Below are positions 1 through 12,038 of a DNA stretch of 64,000 nucleotides, in pieces. This DNA is from Ziziphus jujuba. Taxonomy: Eukaryota; Streptophyta; Magnoliopsida; Rosales; Rhamnaceae. The position numbers and the translations under genes are program-made. The notes under the pieces are model-generated. The model saw only the letters and a list, made by a program, of their open reading frames with translations, was not told the origin of the DNA and did not search any database. Every line of letters begins with the position of its first letter. The stretch's first letter is position 1. The stretch spans positions 7,936,001 through 8,000,000 of the forward strand of contig NC_083382.1 in assembly GCF_031755915.1 (NCBI RefSeq). The letters run 5' to 3'.

Positions 1-461
1 AAAGGAATATTGCTGTCGCTAAAAGTTGAATATTTTCCGTCCAACCTTTAATTTGCCCCCAAAAACCTTATTGCCGGCCAAGCATTTTCATCGCTAAAAT
101 AACCTTTGCCGACGAATTCCACTTTTGATGACAAATCAATTATTGCCAACAAAATATTTTTGTTGCTAATTGGAATTTCAACAATATAAAAATAGTTTGC
201 CAAATACTACATTTTGTCGCCAAAATCTTTTCCTGACAATTTTGATTTGAAGGAAATTGTATTTGGCAAGAAAATTTAATTTTTGTCGGCAAAAGTTTTA
301 GCAGGAAAATTTTAAAATTTGTCGGTAAATACAATCGCAGACCAAGCATAGGCGACAAAGTTGCCGACGAATTTATTTTTTTGGGTAAATAATTTACCGA
401 TGAATTTTATGTTTTTGCCAACAATAATGTTTTGTCAGTAAAAGGTGAATTTCTTGTAGTG
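1..461. mobile_element. Terminal segment of a CACTA (En/Spm-like) DNA transposon
   Basis: The right edge reads TTCTTGTAGTG (451-461), the reverse complement of CACTACAAGAA, the standard plant CACTA terminal inverted repeat. Inside it lies a run of short degenerate motifs of the type TTGTCGGCAAA / TTGCCGACGAA in both orientations (for example near 80-120, 210-300, 320-380 and 410-440). This fits the subterminal repeats that CACTA transposases bind. The element runs off the left edge of the window, so the other terminus and any transposase gene are not visible. No credible coding frame is present in this part. The flanking DNA from 462 onward matches a paralogous copy near 22913, which supports a junction here. 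Confidence 0.72.
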
Positions 462-1025
462 AGGTCTAAGTTTGTAGTATGATAGAGGAAGGCATAGATT
501 AAGTTCGTAGCAGAGAGCTTTAAAGGTGCTTAATTTCAAAACTTTAATTGAATCGTTGTATTTTGAAAGACAGTTATTACAGGATTACTTATATCATGTG
601 AGGCGAATCTATTTTAAAAATACTATAGAGTACAAGCCTTGAATTCAGATCAATTTCTGTGGATTTTGCAAATTTTACCAGGTTCTTAATATTTAATATT
701 TGTAATTTTGTTTCACTGAATTTAAATATTGTGTTACAATTATTTTATTCGTTCTGACTATTTATAATAAAGGAATATTTTTTCCTGTTCATGTTTGTAA
801 CACTTTGATTTATAGAAGCTAATAAACTCTAAGTCAGATGGTGCTAATATACAGGTTCTTTGAATTGAAACATGGATGTATCTTAAAAAATTCACTAAAA
901 ACGAATTATATAGTCGAGCGAAAACAACTTGTTAAACATATGTCTAGTAAAAATCACAATAATAAAAATCCATTTTCTAAACGGAGAATGAAAATGAACA
1001 ACGAAGAAGAATAAAAAAGTAATTT
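462..1025. other. 3' flank of the WAKL gene, duplicated at 22913-23506
   Basis: This AT-rich stretch has no gene of its own. It lies just downstream of the minus-strand WAKL gene and is closely similar to 22913-23506, downstream of the second kinase exon. Shared landmarks include GTCTAAGTTTGTAGTATGAT and, near the stop codon, TTCTAAACGGAGAATG. The similarity continues through the kinase exon and into the intron, so the two loci are segmental duplicates. It probably contains the 3' UTR; I could not place the polyadenylation site. Confidence 0.6.
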
Positions 1026-4000
1026 TTATTTAGACAACAGTGGCGATTCGTCTAACGATGAAGCAACATCAATAGATGTAGACGAGTTTGGCCCAATTGT
1101 GGTGGAAACATCCCAAGGCTCTGTTATTTCAGTCCTCTCATATTCAACTTCTTCATTACTCTTTCGATGAGCAACGGTTTTGATTGACTTCTGAATGGCC
1201 TCCAACTCCATTGCCACTTCTTTCATTGTAGGTCGGTATCTTCCATTCAAATACAGGCATCTTTTCGCAAGATTAGCAACTTCCAACATCTCTTCTTTTT
1301 TTCCCCCGACGATTTGAGGATCAATTATGTCAAATAAGCGATTCTCCTCCATGCACATGAGGAAATAAGTTGCAAGACTTCGTCCTTCTTCTAACCTCTT
1401 TAAACAAATCGGTTTTTGTCCTGTCAAGAGCTCAACAATCACCACACCGAAGCTATAAACATCACTCTTATCCGTAAATTGGCTTGTTTGGAAATACTCA
1501 GGGTCCAAATAACCAAATGTACCATGTACCATTGTAGTAACATGTGTTTGGTCAATGGCTACTGATTTTGAAGTTCCAAAATCTGCTACTTTTGCTCTGA
1601 GCTTTTCATCTAAGAGTATGTTTGATGATTTGATGTCTCGGTGGTAAATGGGAAAGGAAGCTGCGGAGTGTAAATAGGAAAGAGCTCCCGCAATTTCTGC
1701 TGCAATACGTAAGCGCATTTCCCATGTAAAAAGAAATTCCTCATTTTGATCATGAATATACTCGGAAAGTGTACCATTGGGTATGAATTCATAAACAAGA
1801 AGTGGAACTTCGGTCTCTAAACAGCATCCAAGTAGTTTAACCACATTCCTATGGTTAATTTGGGAAAGAATGATAACCTCATTAATGAATTCAATGAGCT
1901 TATCTTCATCAACTACTTTAGACTTCTTGACAGCAACAATTTTACCATCTGCCAACATTCCTTTGTAAACAGTACCTTGGCCTCCTTGACCTAGAATTCG
2001 GTCTAGGTTGAAGTTGTCAGTGGCTTTCTGTAACACTTTTGAACTGAACAACTTGGTTTTTGCTTCAAAATTGACTTCCTCTGAAGATATTTGTTGTTGT
2101 AACAATAGACCACCATTTCGTTTGAAGAACTGCTTTCTACGTTTAATGGCTTTTCTTTTCTTTATGAATTTGTATAGAAACCATGCGCCAATAAGTAGAA
2201 ACAATGCTCCAACACCACTGCCGAAACCTATACAAAACTCAAGTAGACATTAAATCGTCGAGCTAATTTTTCTATTATCAAAATAATTTAAGGAAAAAAA
2301 AAATCACATTTAGATGGCACTAATCAGCATGCAAAATAAGTGATGCGGTTAAAGTAACCAGTAATTCTTGGCCTACTTCCTTTAGCCTTCATGAGAAATT
2401 GTGCTACAGGTCTTGTATTCAATTTTTGATTTGTAACTCAAGAAAAGAGAGAACAAAATAATAATTTCTAATTCCATGTGTTGGACATCTTCTCGCAATA
2501 TATATTCTGACATTAGAGGAGGATAATTTTATTGTCGACAAAATAGTAGCTTCACTGTATAACTTTTCTTATTTATTTATAAAGTAGAAAGCACATCAAA
2601 AGTGACGTATGCATCTATGCGTATATATTGCTTACTCAACTCTGCGAGAGATATTTATCAATTAATATTGTCTTATTTATCTAATTAATTTCTTGTCTTA
2701 TTTTTCTAATTGGGCTTTTTATTTTTTATTTTTTTTGTTATAATCTCTTTTTGAACATTAAATCTGCTAGCCAAAAAAAAAAGTTTTAACATGCTTTCAT
2801 AGAAAATTAAATTTTATTTAAATAAACATATATTTTATTTTCATTTGTACTCAATATTTTATTCGTCATAGAAGTTTTCTATAATAAAATAATAAAATAA
2901 TAAACTTTCCTTTCAAATAATAAAAATCATATATTAAACAGTAATATTTACTGTTGGATTGTTCCCATTGGATTACTTAGAGTATATATAAACATGTCTT
3001 GAATTTTTGTAGCCAAAAAAAAAAAAAAACATTATTTTAAATTTAAAAGTAAAGGAGACATACCTATAAGGACAATTTTAACCTTGGACTTGCGGCACTT
3101 ATACCACCCAATAGTGTTCACACAAGTTCCACCTCCGTCACATGCATGGGGATAAATTTGACATTCATTAATATCTGACACGTAAAATATATCATTTACG
3201 GAAGTAACAGCCAACATCAGATGCGTGTTTTAATGTACCCTTGTTCAGTTTAATTTACGTTTTAGATTTTATCTATTTTTTTTCTTTTTTTTGTTTGAGA
3301 GATCAAACTTACATAAATAATAAATGATTATATGACAGTTATTTTATAATTATTGAGAAAAATATATATAGGAGCAAATTTCATTTAAACCTTTTTAGTT
3401 TTATTCTCATTATATTTATATATTATGCTATATAAAAATAATTATTAACTTTATTTTTTAGTATTCTATATTTATCAGAATAAATCTATTTATTAGTTTT
3501 TTCTAGTTAAATCTTATTATTAAAGACAAAAAAAAATGTTAAAAATCAATATTTGATGTTGAATAATTATGTAATTTTTTTTTATATTTTAACTGTTAAA
3601 ATTAATTATTAAAAACTGTTAAATGAAATCTAAATGATTATTTTTTAAAATTATAGAATCTAATTATAATTATAATAAAAGTAAAGGGTCTAAATGAGAT
3701 TTTCCTTATGAAAATGAACCTTATTTTATATAGTAACTCTATCAATGTTGAAGTTTGGATCGATGACGAAGGTTTTACCTTGACATCCCTCCAAAAGATA
3801 CTGATTTCCTTCAAAGCCGTCGTTGCAGTAACAACCCTGCACTGAAAGTGCCGCTGTCAGATTCTCTGAAGAAATGGAATAATCTCCGCGGCAAAGGATT
3901 GATTTGCTCCGTAGCAAATCTTCAAGTTTAAAAACGGATAGATTTGTTCCGAAAATTTGGTTTTTTGAATAGTTGTTTAATTTCCATTCTAGAGTTACAG

Positions 4001-5087
4001 GAACGTAATCCATATTGTGAAGGGCAGCAGAAGTATTTGTATGGTTGAACATGGAAATGAACCATTCTTGGTCTGCTACGAAGGCATATATGCATGTTTT
4101 CTGTGTCTCGGTTTCAAAAGTGGTAGAGAAGGTCTGGATCACATAAGAAGGAATGGTAGTTTGGCAGCAATTCACTCCTTTCCAGCAATTCATGTACCCT
4201 TGCTTGTTTTGTAAGCACTTGGACTTGCAGCCTGCCGAAATTTCAACGTCATCTAAGCTTGATGAAGACATTAAGGCTCGTGCACCGCAACTCACCGCTG
4301 TGAACATGTTCTCACTAGCCGAGAAGACAAAGGGGCTTCCTGTCAAGTTTAGTGATTCACGGGTTTCTTTGTCCGTGCAATTCCACAAAGTTATTGGGTT
4401 TTTGACCTGAATCTGTTTGCAAAAGTCCATTACTAAAAATTCTTTTCATAATTAATATGCATAAATATTAGTTTTATTATATATATGCTTCGTCATATAA
4501 AATTCTTGGAATTCCAAAAAATTTAAAAACACGGTCACCACTTTGCAAAAATCTAAGACTATATATACCTTATATATATATATATATATAAATTTTTTTT
4601 AAAAAAATAATAATAATAATGACATACATTCTTTCTGCTAGAGAGCTGGCGAAAATGAAATGGTACTTAATACAAAAAAAAAAAAAAAGTAAATAATGAT
4701 AATTGCAAGAGACAACATTTATGTAAAGAAATGGTGCTTCTTTCATCCCTAGTAATATTTAAATTGATTACTCACAACGCCAGGTGACGAGCTGTAGTAG
4801 GAGTAGTCTTTCAAAGAAATATTGAGGACTTGGAGATTGGTGCGTTTGAGGTAAGCTGTGGGAGAGGAGGTAGAGTTGTCGCAGACTATTTCGAACCAAT
4901 CGTCAAGAAAACATTTATTATTTGTGGATCCAATTCCAAAAGGAAATGGGATGCTTACATTTCCACATTCCGTTTGACAACCACGCTTACCTATGGTTAG
5001 TGCAAATGATGGTAGTGCATTTTTAGTGATCAGCCATGAAAATCCAATCAGGTGAACGAGCACCACCACCAGCCTTCTCGCCCCCAT
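1026..5087 (-). CDS. Wall-associated receptor kinase-like protein (WAKL), complete, four exons
   Basis: Exons, read right to left: 5087-4776, 4412-3779, 3174-3064 and 2227-1026. All junctions are GT-AG and the phases close, giving 752 aa. Seen in the sequence: an N-terminal signal peptide (about residues 1-29); a GUB_WAK-type Cys-rich ectodomain beginning [19 protein letters not shown]; an EGF-like segment starting DINEC at about 316; a single membrane span (about 354-373) followed by a basic KKRK stretch; and a Ser/Thr kinase domain. The kinase has the glycine loop GQGGQGTV (432-439), Lys453 in VAVKK, HRD (548-550) and DFG (568-570), so it should be an active RD-type kinase. WAK family proteins bind pectin or oligogalacturonides at the cell wall and signal inward at the plasma membrane; the ligand of this one is unknown. 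The EGF unit is short, with four cysteines before the membrane span. The start is the first Met, directly ahead of the hydrophobic signal sequence. Confidence 0.9.
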
Positions 5088-5155
5088 TCTCTTTTCTTTC
5101 TTGGCTTTTCGACTCCTCCTTGATTAGTTTGCTTTGGCCTATTTATTTTATTAGC

Positions 5156-5165
5156 AATATATACT
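5156..5165 (-). promoter_or_regulatory. Candidate TATA box of the complete WAKL gene
   Basis: On the minus strand this reads AGTATATATT, about 70 bp ahead of the chosen ATG at 5087. The paralogous gene starting at 31259 has a TATA-like string at a similar distance. The surrounding DNA is AT-rich, so the call rests mainly on position. Confidence 0.35.
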
Positions 5166-5219
5166 AGTTTAATTAAGAGAGCAAACAAGAAAATTAAAGA
5201 AATTATTCTATTCCTATTC

Positions 5220-5930
5220 CATAGTTGAAAAATCTAATGCATGAATCGAATTTTCGTAGTACTTGCACAATTTATGTTTGAGGACACTTATTGGTCCCAA
5301 AGCAATTTGGAATCTTGGAAAAGAAAATTTGATATATGGTCCCCTTAGCATTTGTTTTCCTCTTCCGATAAGACTTTCTTGATTTCTATTTGAATTTTAT
5401 TATTTATCACTATCAACGACTATTATTAATTTATAGAATAATTTTTAATTTAAATATTTAATTTTATTATTTTTATGTTATAATTTTAAAAATAAATTAT
5501 TTTAATTACAATTTAATATATAAATCTCACTAAAAACTTTTTTAGCATAGCAAATGGCATTTTTCTTTCCGTGTTTTCTTTTCTTAATCTGCCCATGCTT
5601 TCTTTATGCGAACCAAGCCAAAACCCCAAAAGAAAGGAATTAAAAATAAAAAAATAAAAAAATAAAAAGTGTGGCTCTCGAAGTATTAATGATTCAGTGT
5701 TGATAAGTCTATGCATGAATTGAATTTTCGTAGTAGTTGCTTAATTAATGTTGAGAACAGCTAGTGGTCTCAAACCAATTTGGAAACTTGGAAAACAAAA
5801 ATATCCAAAGGTAATTGCGTGTTGTGCTTGTACACGACGTGTCATACCCATCTTCTACTGAAAATTGACGCGTGTCCGCTTTAATGTTGTTTGATATCTG
5901 TTTTCCTCTTCTCGACAAGTCTTCCCATTT
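5220..5930. repeat. Duplicated block in the WAKL upstream region
   Basis: Two diverged copies of one segment lie at about 5237-5370 and 5712-5920. Both contain a GCATGAATYGAATTTTCGTA string, a CAATTTGGAA motif and GTTTTCCTCTTC. The rest of 5088-6670 is AT-rich noncoding DNA with no gene that I can support. Confidence 0.5.
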
Positions 5931-8110
5931 CAGTATCCCTAATTTATCTCTGCGTTCTAACTTCTATAAACAAATGAAGCCAACCTCCCAAAGGAAATAA
6001 TAAATAAATTTCAGCCATTTCCGGACCTTCCTATCACATTCATGTGGGGCACACATAAAAGAAAATTTATTATATATACAGATATATTATGTGTATATAT
6101 ATATATATATATTTAATTTTTTTCTAATGCGGATGGTGATTCAGTGAAGGTCTTTTAAGCGCGGTCATACCACCCACAAACAGGTTCATGACCTTAAACT
6201 CTTATGTCACTAAAATGAGTTCTTGTGTCCCCATTGGGTAGGACCATACATATGCTGCATTTGTTCTTTTACTAGTTGCAATAAAAGTTTTGCTATTTTT
6301 TCAATTGGTGATGATTTATTATTATTATTTTGATAATTACAATTAGTATTAATTTGATATATTTGACTTAATTTTATATATTGACTTTTTTTGCTAAAAA
6401 TTTATAAAATTTTAATTTTAATATGAAAAAAATAAATAAATAGTCAGTTAAGGCTTTAAGACTATATTAAGTGGACATGCTTACATGTAATGGTGATATG
6501 GATTGGGTTGATTCAATTTTGGAACAAAATACAATTCAATTTATATTTTTCAATTTATTAAATATAAAATTCAATATAAATCATTAAATTTTTAAATTCA
6601 AATTTACTAATCTATAAATATAAATTAAAATATAAATTAAACGTATCTCTAATTCATCTATGCGTTCTATAGACCTGGCAATTTGGATCATGACACGGCG
6701 ACACGACTCGAAAACGACACTAAATAAATGGATTTGGGTTTATTATAAATGGGTTCGGGTCAACCCGTTTAACACGATTATTAATCGTGTCATTTTCGGG
6801 TTGACCTGTTTAACTCGAAATTGACCCGTTACGACCCATTTATTAATCGTGTCATTTTCGGGTTGACCTGTTTAACACGATTATATACCTATTACAACCC
6901 ATTTAAATTTAATTTTAAATTAATATTTTATCACTAATATAATATTTAATAACTAAAAAATATTATAAATTAAAAATTTTATAAAAATAATTTTCTATTA
7001 CTAATTTTTTAAAAACAAAAAATACATCTTTAATAAAACAAAAACATAAAAATAAAAAAAAATAAAAAAAATTTCGGGTTAATAGGTTAATTTTCGGGTT
7101 AACGGGTTAATAGGTTAGTTTTCGGGTTAATAGGTCAATTTCAGGTTAACGGGTTAATAGGTCAACACGACCCGTTAAAATAATCGTGTTAAACGGGTCG
7201 TGTCGTGTTGACCTGTTTATAAACAGGTCGGGTTAGTGTTTTAGGTACCTGACACGATTAATAAATGGGTCGTGTTCGGGTTAGACATTTTTGACTCGAT
7301 TATTAAACGGATTGACACAAACACGACCCACCAACCCGAATTGCCAGGTATAGCGTTCTATATACAAACGAAGCCAACCTCGCAAGGGAAATAATAATAA
7401 TAAATAAATAAATTCAACTGGTTCCGGACTTCTTTTTCACATTCATGTGGGGCCCACATAAAAAGCAATTTTCTTTTATATATATATATACAGTTTTTAA
7501 TTTTTTTCTAATGCTGATAGTGATTCAGTGAAGGACTTTTAAGGGTGGTCATATCAGCCACAAACACTTTCATGACTTTAACTCTTTATGTCCCTACAAT
7601 GAGTTTTCATGTCTCCCTTTGGTAGGACCACATATAAAGAAAGATATTTAGCATCGCAATAAATGATTGAATGTCTCTATCTTTCTGTTTCGTCCCTTTA
7701 AGATATATATTTATATAAATTAATAAAAATAATAAAATGTATAAAAAGAAAGCTGCCTGTAAGTTGCCTAGACAGATATGAATAATTACACGTAAACAAT
7801 TATCCACATAGGTTCTTTTGGATATTTTCTGAAATTGATAGAGCTTTGGGCTGAAAAGTCTAGTGTTCTTGTCTTAGGCCTGTTATTATTGGAATTTTTA
7901 TTTGGGCTTTTGTGATCTTGGCTAACACAACAAAACGTACGTTTGGCTATTTATTATTATTATTTTTTGAATAAAAACATGACAATTAGTATTAATTTGA
8001 TACATTTTGACTTAATTTTGTATAACTCAAAAACTTTATAAAATTCAAATTTTAATATGAAAAAGTAAATGAGTAGTCAATTAAAATGTTATGTGAATAT
8101 GCATATCTCA
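5930..8110. repeat. Two diverged tandem copies of a WAKL upstream segment
   Basis: About 5940-6460 and 6640-8090 (leaving out the MITE at 6671-7352) are two copies of one segment. Shared landmarks, in order: TGCGTTCTA, AAGCCAACCTC, CACATTCATGTGGGG, GTGATTCAGTGAAGG, GGTCATA followed by CACAAAC, and ACAATTAGTATTAATTTGAT. Part of the same sequence reappears near 33290-33350 upstream of the second WAKL gene. It is therefore ancestral promoter-distal DNA of the cluster that was later tandemly duplicated here. No coding gene is seen. Confidence 0.6.
6671..7352. mobile_element. MITE (probably Mutator-like), 682 bp, with 9-10 bp target-site duplication
   Basis: The ends carry inverted ACCTGGCAATT and AATTGCCAGGT. 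The element is flanked by the direct repeat GCGTTCTAT at 6662-6670 and 7353-7361. The interior is non-coding and made of short repeats around CGGGTTAATAGGTTA, AACCCGTTTAACACG and AATCGTGTCATTTTCGGG in both orientations. A 9-bp duplication fits Mutator-type insertion. The neighbouring tandem copy near 5950-5970 contains the same locus without the insert, a natural empty-site control. No transposase is encoded. Confidence 0.75.
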
Positions 8111-10489
8111 TTTATGATAGTCATATATAATAATATAAAATATTTTCCATTCAATAATGGTTAATTCAGTAACCATTTGATTATTATTATTTTTTTTTAT
8201 GATGCCGTTTTTGTACTTTGACTTTTAAATTATGTATATCACTAATTTACTTTCATTTTTTATATTAATTTACTTTCACTTAAATAAATGAATCGTATTT
8301 ATGATATGGTTAATACCTTTTTATAATTACAAACCAACTTTTTTTTCCTCTCAGGAAAAATGAACGCGATAATTGCTATCTTGGCTGCATTCATAAATAA
8401 CTGCAGTCGAATTTGTTCGTTTCTCATTACAAATTAATTAATTTTAATGATTTGAATATTTAAAATGGTGTTGAGCTTTACATCGAACCTTCGACCGATT
8501 GGGTAGTGGATTTATTGGTCTCGTACTCAATTATTCTCTGTTGAAGTACATATATACATCAATTCTTAATAAAATAACTCCTATTCAAATACCATTGGCA
8601 CGTCAGCCATCTCTTTTTATGAATAATAATAAAAAAAAGAAGAAACGTTTAGAACATCCGGTTTTATTTATATAAAAAAAAAGCATATTCTTTTTAATAA
8701 AGAACATTCTTATATACGACTTAAAAATCTCATTGAGTGTTTTTTTTTTTTTTTGGCTTAATAATTATAATTGAGATGAAATATAATCCATATTTTTTTA
8801 AAAAGATATAAAAAATATTCAATAATTGACTTATGTTGAAAAAAATACCTTTTATATTATAGACGCTATAGTTCTACTTTCTCCATAGCTCTTACTTTTT
8901 TTTATTCCTCTGCAAGAAGTTTTAAAATTCCAATAACCTTGACATTTATAATAAGAATTTATTTGTTTTTGTCTCTATAAAAAATGGAAATAGAAGAACT
9001 AAATCTGGAAAAAACTTGAGGATTTTTTTTTTTTTTCAATTTGCAGCAATGATGGAGATCTTTCTTCTTCTTCTTCTCTTTATTTTTGTTTAAAGGCTTT
9101 TTAGAGGATTATTTAAGCAAAAAATTATCCAACAATTCTCTTTATATTATATTCTTTATTTTTATTTTTCAATAAACATTTATTACTATATTTATTGCCT
9201 CATTCTTTTTTATTAAAATTCTCTCTCAATTATTTTATTATTTCCCACTCCTTTTCTTTTTTTTTTTTTTCTAGAAACAATACATTGATAACTAAAATAG
9301 ATAGTGTTTTGGAAATTTAAATTATATTGATTTAATATTAAATATACATAAAGAATTTAACTCTTCAAATATAAAATCAATTTTATATTTTAAAAAATCA
9401 AACCACAAAATAAAAAGTATGCAGAAGATAAAGGAGCCTCGTGGATGCTCTTACTAGCCAATGCCTTTTAGTAATAGCTACATCAATTTAGATAAGAAAA
9501 TTCTAAGTTAGTTTATAGGGGACTTTAATGATATGACCAATTGTGGTAAAATAAAAAGTAAGGACTTAGACTTTTAGAAAGAGTGGACACACCGTTTCCT
9601 AAGTGGAAAATTTCATTCTGGCCATCACGAATTTACGGGGAAATTGTGTGTCTTTCATTAATACCTATAAAGTCATGAAATATTTAATGATCAAGCAATG
9701 ACAAGAAGCTTCGCTAGAAGCAATTTTCTAGCATCAACAAAAAAGTATTAATGATATAACTTGAGATAAAATGAAATAAAGTCGATCTGTCGGCCATTAA
9801 TTAGGGCATAGATTTTCGAATACAGTGGATTTATTAATTTCCCCTGTAAGTAGGAAACTCTTCATGTAGTTGACTTGTTTTTTCTTTTGTTCTACAAGTT
9901 TTTTGCCATAACCTCAACATTTTTGAACCTAGATATATATATATATATATATTTAATATTTTTGGATTGAGACAAGGTTTTTAGTTGGGTTCCTTATTAA
10001 AACAATAATTTCTTAAAACTAGCCGTTTTTGTAAATATTTGCATGGAAACAGTAATATGATCTTATTAAATATAACAGAGGATGCAAGGTTGAAAACAGA
10101 GTCCTTGGAGGTAAAATGCGTTTTGTAAATTCTTTCAAATTCATGCTTGCCTTGTCAGCATTCGGTCAGACTAATTTCTGTTATCCAAGTCAGCAATTTT
10201 AATCTTCTTCTTCTTCTTCTTCTTCTTCTAGCTCTACATATTTTTCTTGTACTTTTTCTATCTTTAGTAAATTGTAATATGTCATAGGGCCTTGCTGTGA
10301 CCCTGTCCATATTCTATTACTTTAAAAGAATAAAAATAAAAATAAAAAACAAAGGAAAAAGAGAAAGAAAAATTAATAGAAAACGAGAAATAAAATGAAA
10401 GATTACCAAAACTGGAGAAACAATTCAGTTTGTTTTCCAACAACGAAGGCAATTAAAGTACAAATATATAATATTTCTAATAACTATTA
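8111..10489. other. AT-rich intergenic DNA without a recognisable gene
   Basis: Mostly A/T-rich single-copy-looking DNA with homopolymer runs. A stretch at about 9001-9085 (GAGGATTTT, poly-T, CAATTTGC, GGAGATCTTTCTTCTTC) closely resembles 49290-49360, so it belongs to a dispersed repeat. A (TA)n run lies near 9933-9950 and a CTT microsatellite near 10205-10230. I see no credible coding region or RNA gene. Confidence 0.5.
10205..10230. repeat. (CTT)n microsatellite
   Basis: A perfect run of CTT triplets just beyond the 3' end of the WAKL pseudogene kinase exon. Confidence 0.85.
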
Positions 10490-12038
10490 TTTGGAAACTA
10501 ATAGTGGTAATGCATCTAATGGTGAAGCAATATTATTACCAGTGTTTATGTGTGAACCAGTTGGTGTGGAAACATCCCAAGGCTATGTTATTTCAGGCCT
10601 TACATATTCAACTTCTTCATGAATCTGTTCATTCAAAAAAGTTTTGGTTGATTTCTGAATTGCCTCCAACTCCATTGCCACTTCTTTTATTGCGGGTCGA
10701 TGCCTTCCATTCAAATTCATGCAAGATTAGCAACTTCCATGATCTGTTCCTTACTTCCTTTATTACCAATTTTTACTTCCTTTATTACCAATTTTAGGAT
10801 CAACTACATCAAACAAACGATTTTCCTCCATGCACATGAAGAAAAAATTTTCTAGGCTTCTTCCTTCTTTAAACCTCGTTATATAAATTGTTTTTTGTCC
10901 CGTCAAGAGCTGAACGATTACCACACCAAAGCTAGACATCGCCTTTCTATGTAAATTGGCTTGATTGGAAATACTCAGGATCTAAATAGCCAAATGTACC
11001 ATGTACCAGTGTAGCAACATGTGTTTGGTCAATGGTAACTGATTTTGAACTTCCAAAATCAGCAATTTTCACTCTGTACTTGTCATCTAAAAGTACGCTC
11101 AAAGACTTGATGTTGCAATGGTATAAGGGAAAGGAAGCTGCAGAGTCTAAATAGGAGAGAGCACCTGCAATTTCCAATGCAATTCATGAACGCAATTCCC
11201 ATGTAAAAGGAAATTCCTCTTTTTGGTCATGTATATAGTCGGAAAGTGTATCATTAGGTATAAATTGTTAGAGTTAGTGACTCGAATTCTTGTTGACCCG
11301 ACCCGAAAAGCTCGCGGTGCGACCCATTTGGTGAAACTAATTTTGGAGAAAAATTTGGGGCTCAGTGGTGGACCTGTTCAATTTTAGGGTTTCTTCCGTA
11401 CTATATATATATATATATTGTTCGGCTGTAATTGGGGTTTTTAGGGTATCTCGAAATTTGGCTCACCTTTGTATCAATCTTTCGATATTGGATTTGCTTC
11501 TCCCTGCCCGTGGTTTTTCCCGTCAAGGGTTTCCACGTAAATTGTGTGTTTGTTCTTCGTTTTCTTTGTTTTCGTTGCTATTTGTTTTTCTCTCAATTCC
11601 GTAACATAAATTCATAAACAAAAAGCGGAACTTCGGTCTCTAAACAGCATTCGAATAGTTTAACCACGTTCCTGTGATTAATTTGTGAAAGAATGATAAC
11701 TTCCTTAATGAATTCCACAAGTTACTCTTCGTCTACTATTTTAGATTTCTTCACCGCAACGCTTTTTCCATCCGCCACATTTCCTTTGCAAATAGTACCT
11801 TGGCCACCTTGGCCTATAATTTTATTTGAATTGGCTTTGAGTAGCTCCTTTGAATTGAACACCTTGGTTTTAGCATGAAATTGTACTGCCCCTGAATATA
11901 TGTGTTGCTGTAACAATAGACTACCATTTCGTTTGAAGAACTGTTTTCTATGTTTGATGGATTTTCTTTTCTTTATGAATTTTTGTGGACACCGTGTGCC
12001 AATAAGCAAACACAACACTCCAAGACCAATGCCGAAAC
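10490..12038 (-). pseudogene. WAKL pseudogene: transmembrane/kinase exon, interrupted by a copia solo LTR
   Basis: This is homologous to the fourth exon of the complete WAKL gene. The exon start follows an acceptor AG at 12039-12040. Readable pieces are the basic juxtamembrane segment, a glycine loop [15 protein letters not shown], and farther left a fragment with DFGSSKS and [13 protein letters not shown]. It is broken by a 331-bp solo LTR (11276-11606), by a stop or frameshift after [12 protein letters not shown], and by several small indels. The HRD motif region reads as YHCNIKS, so the catalytic Asp is lost. A functional kinase is not possible. Associated upstream exons lie at 12402-12512 and 18183-18802. 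Confidence 0.85.
11276..11606. mobile_element. Solo LTR (copia-type), 331 bp, inside the pseudogene kinase exon
   Basis: Begins TGTTAGAGTTAGTGACTCG and ends CCGTAACA, so it has TG...CA boundaries. It is flanked by the 5-bp direct repeat TAAAT (11271-11275 and 11607-11611). Removing it rejoins kinase-exon sequence that aligns with the complete WAKL gene at about 1780. A TA-rich promoter-like stretch lies at about 11402-11420. Size and ends fit a short copia LTR left by LTR-LTR recombination. Confidence 0.85.

Noticed and set aside
10395..10797. Plus-strand frames over the end of the WAKL pseudogene
   Set aside because: They lie antisense to sequence clearly homologous to the WAKL C-terminal coding region.
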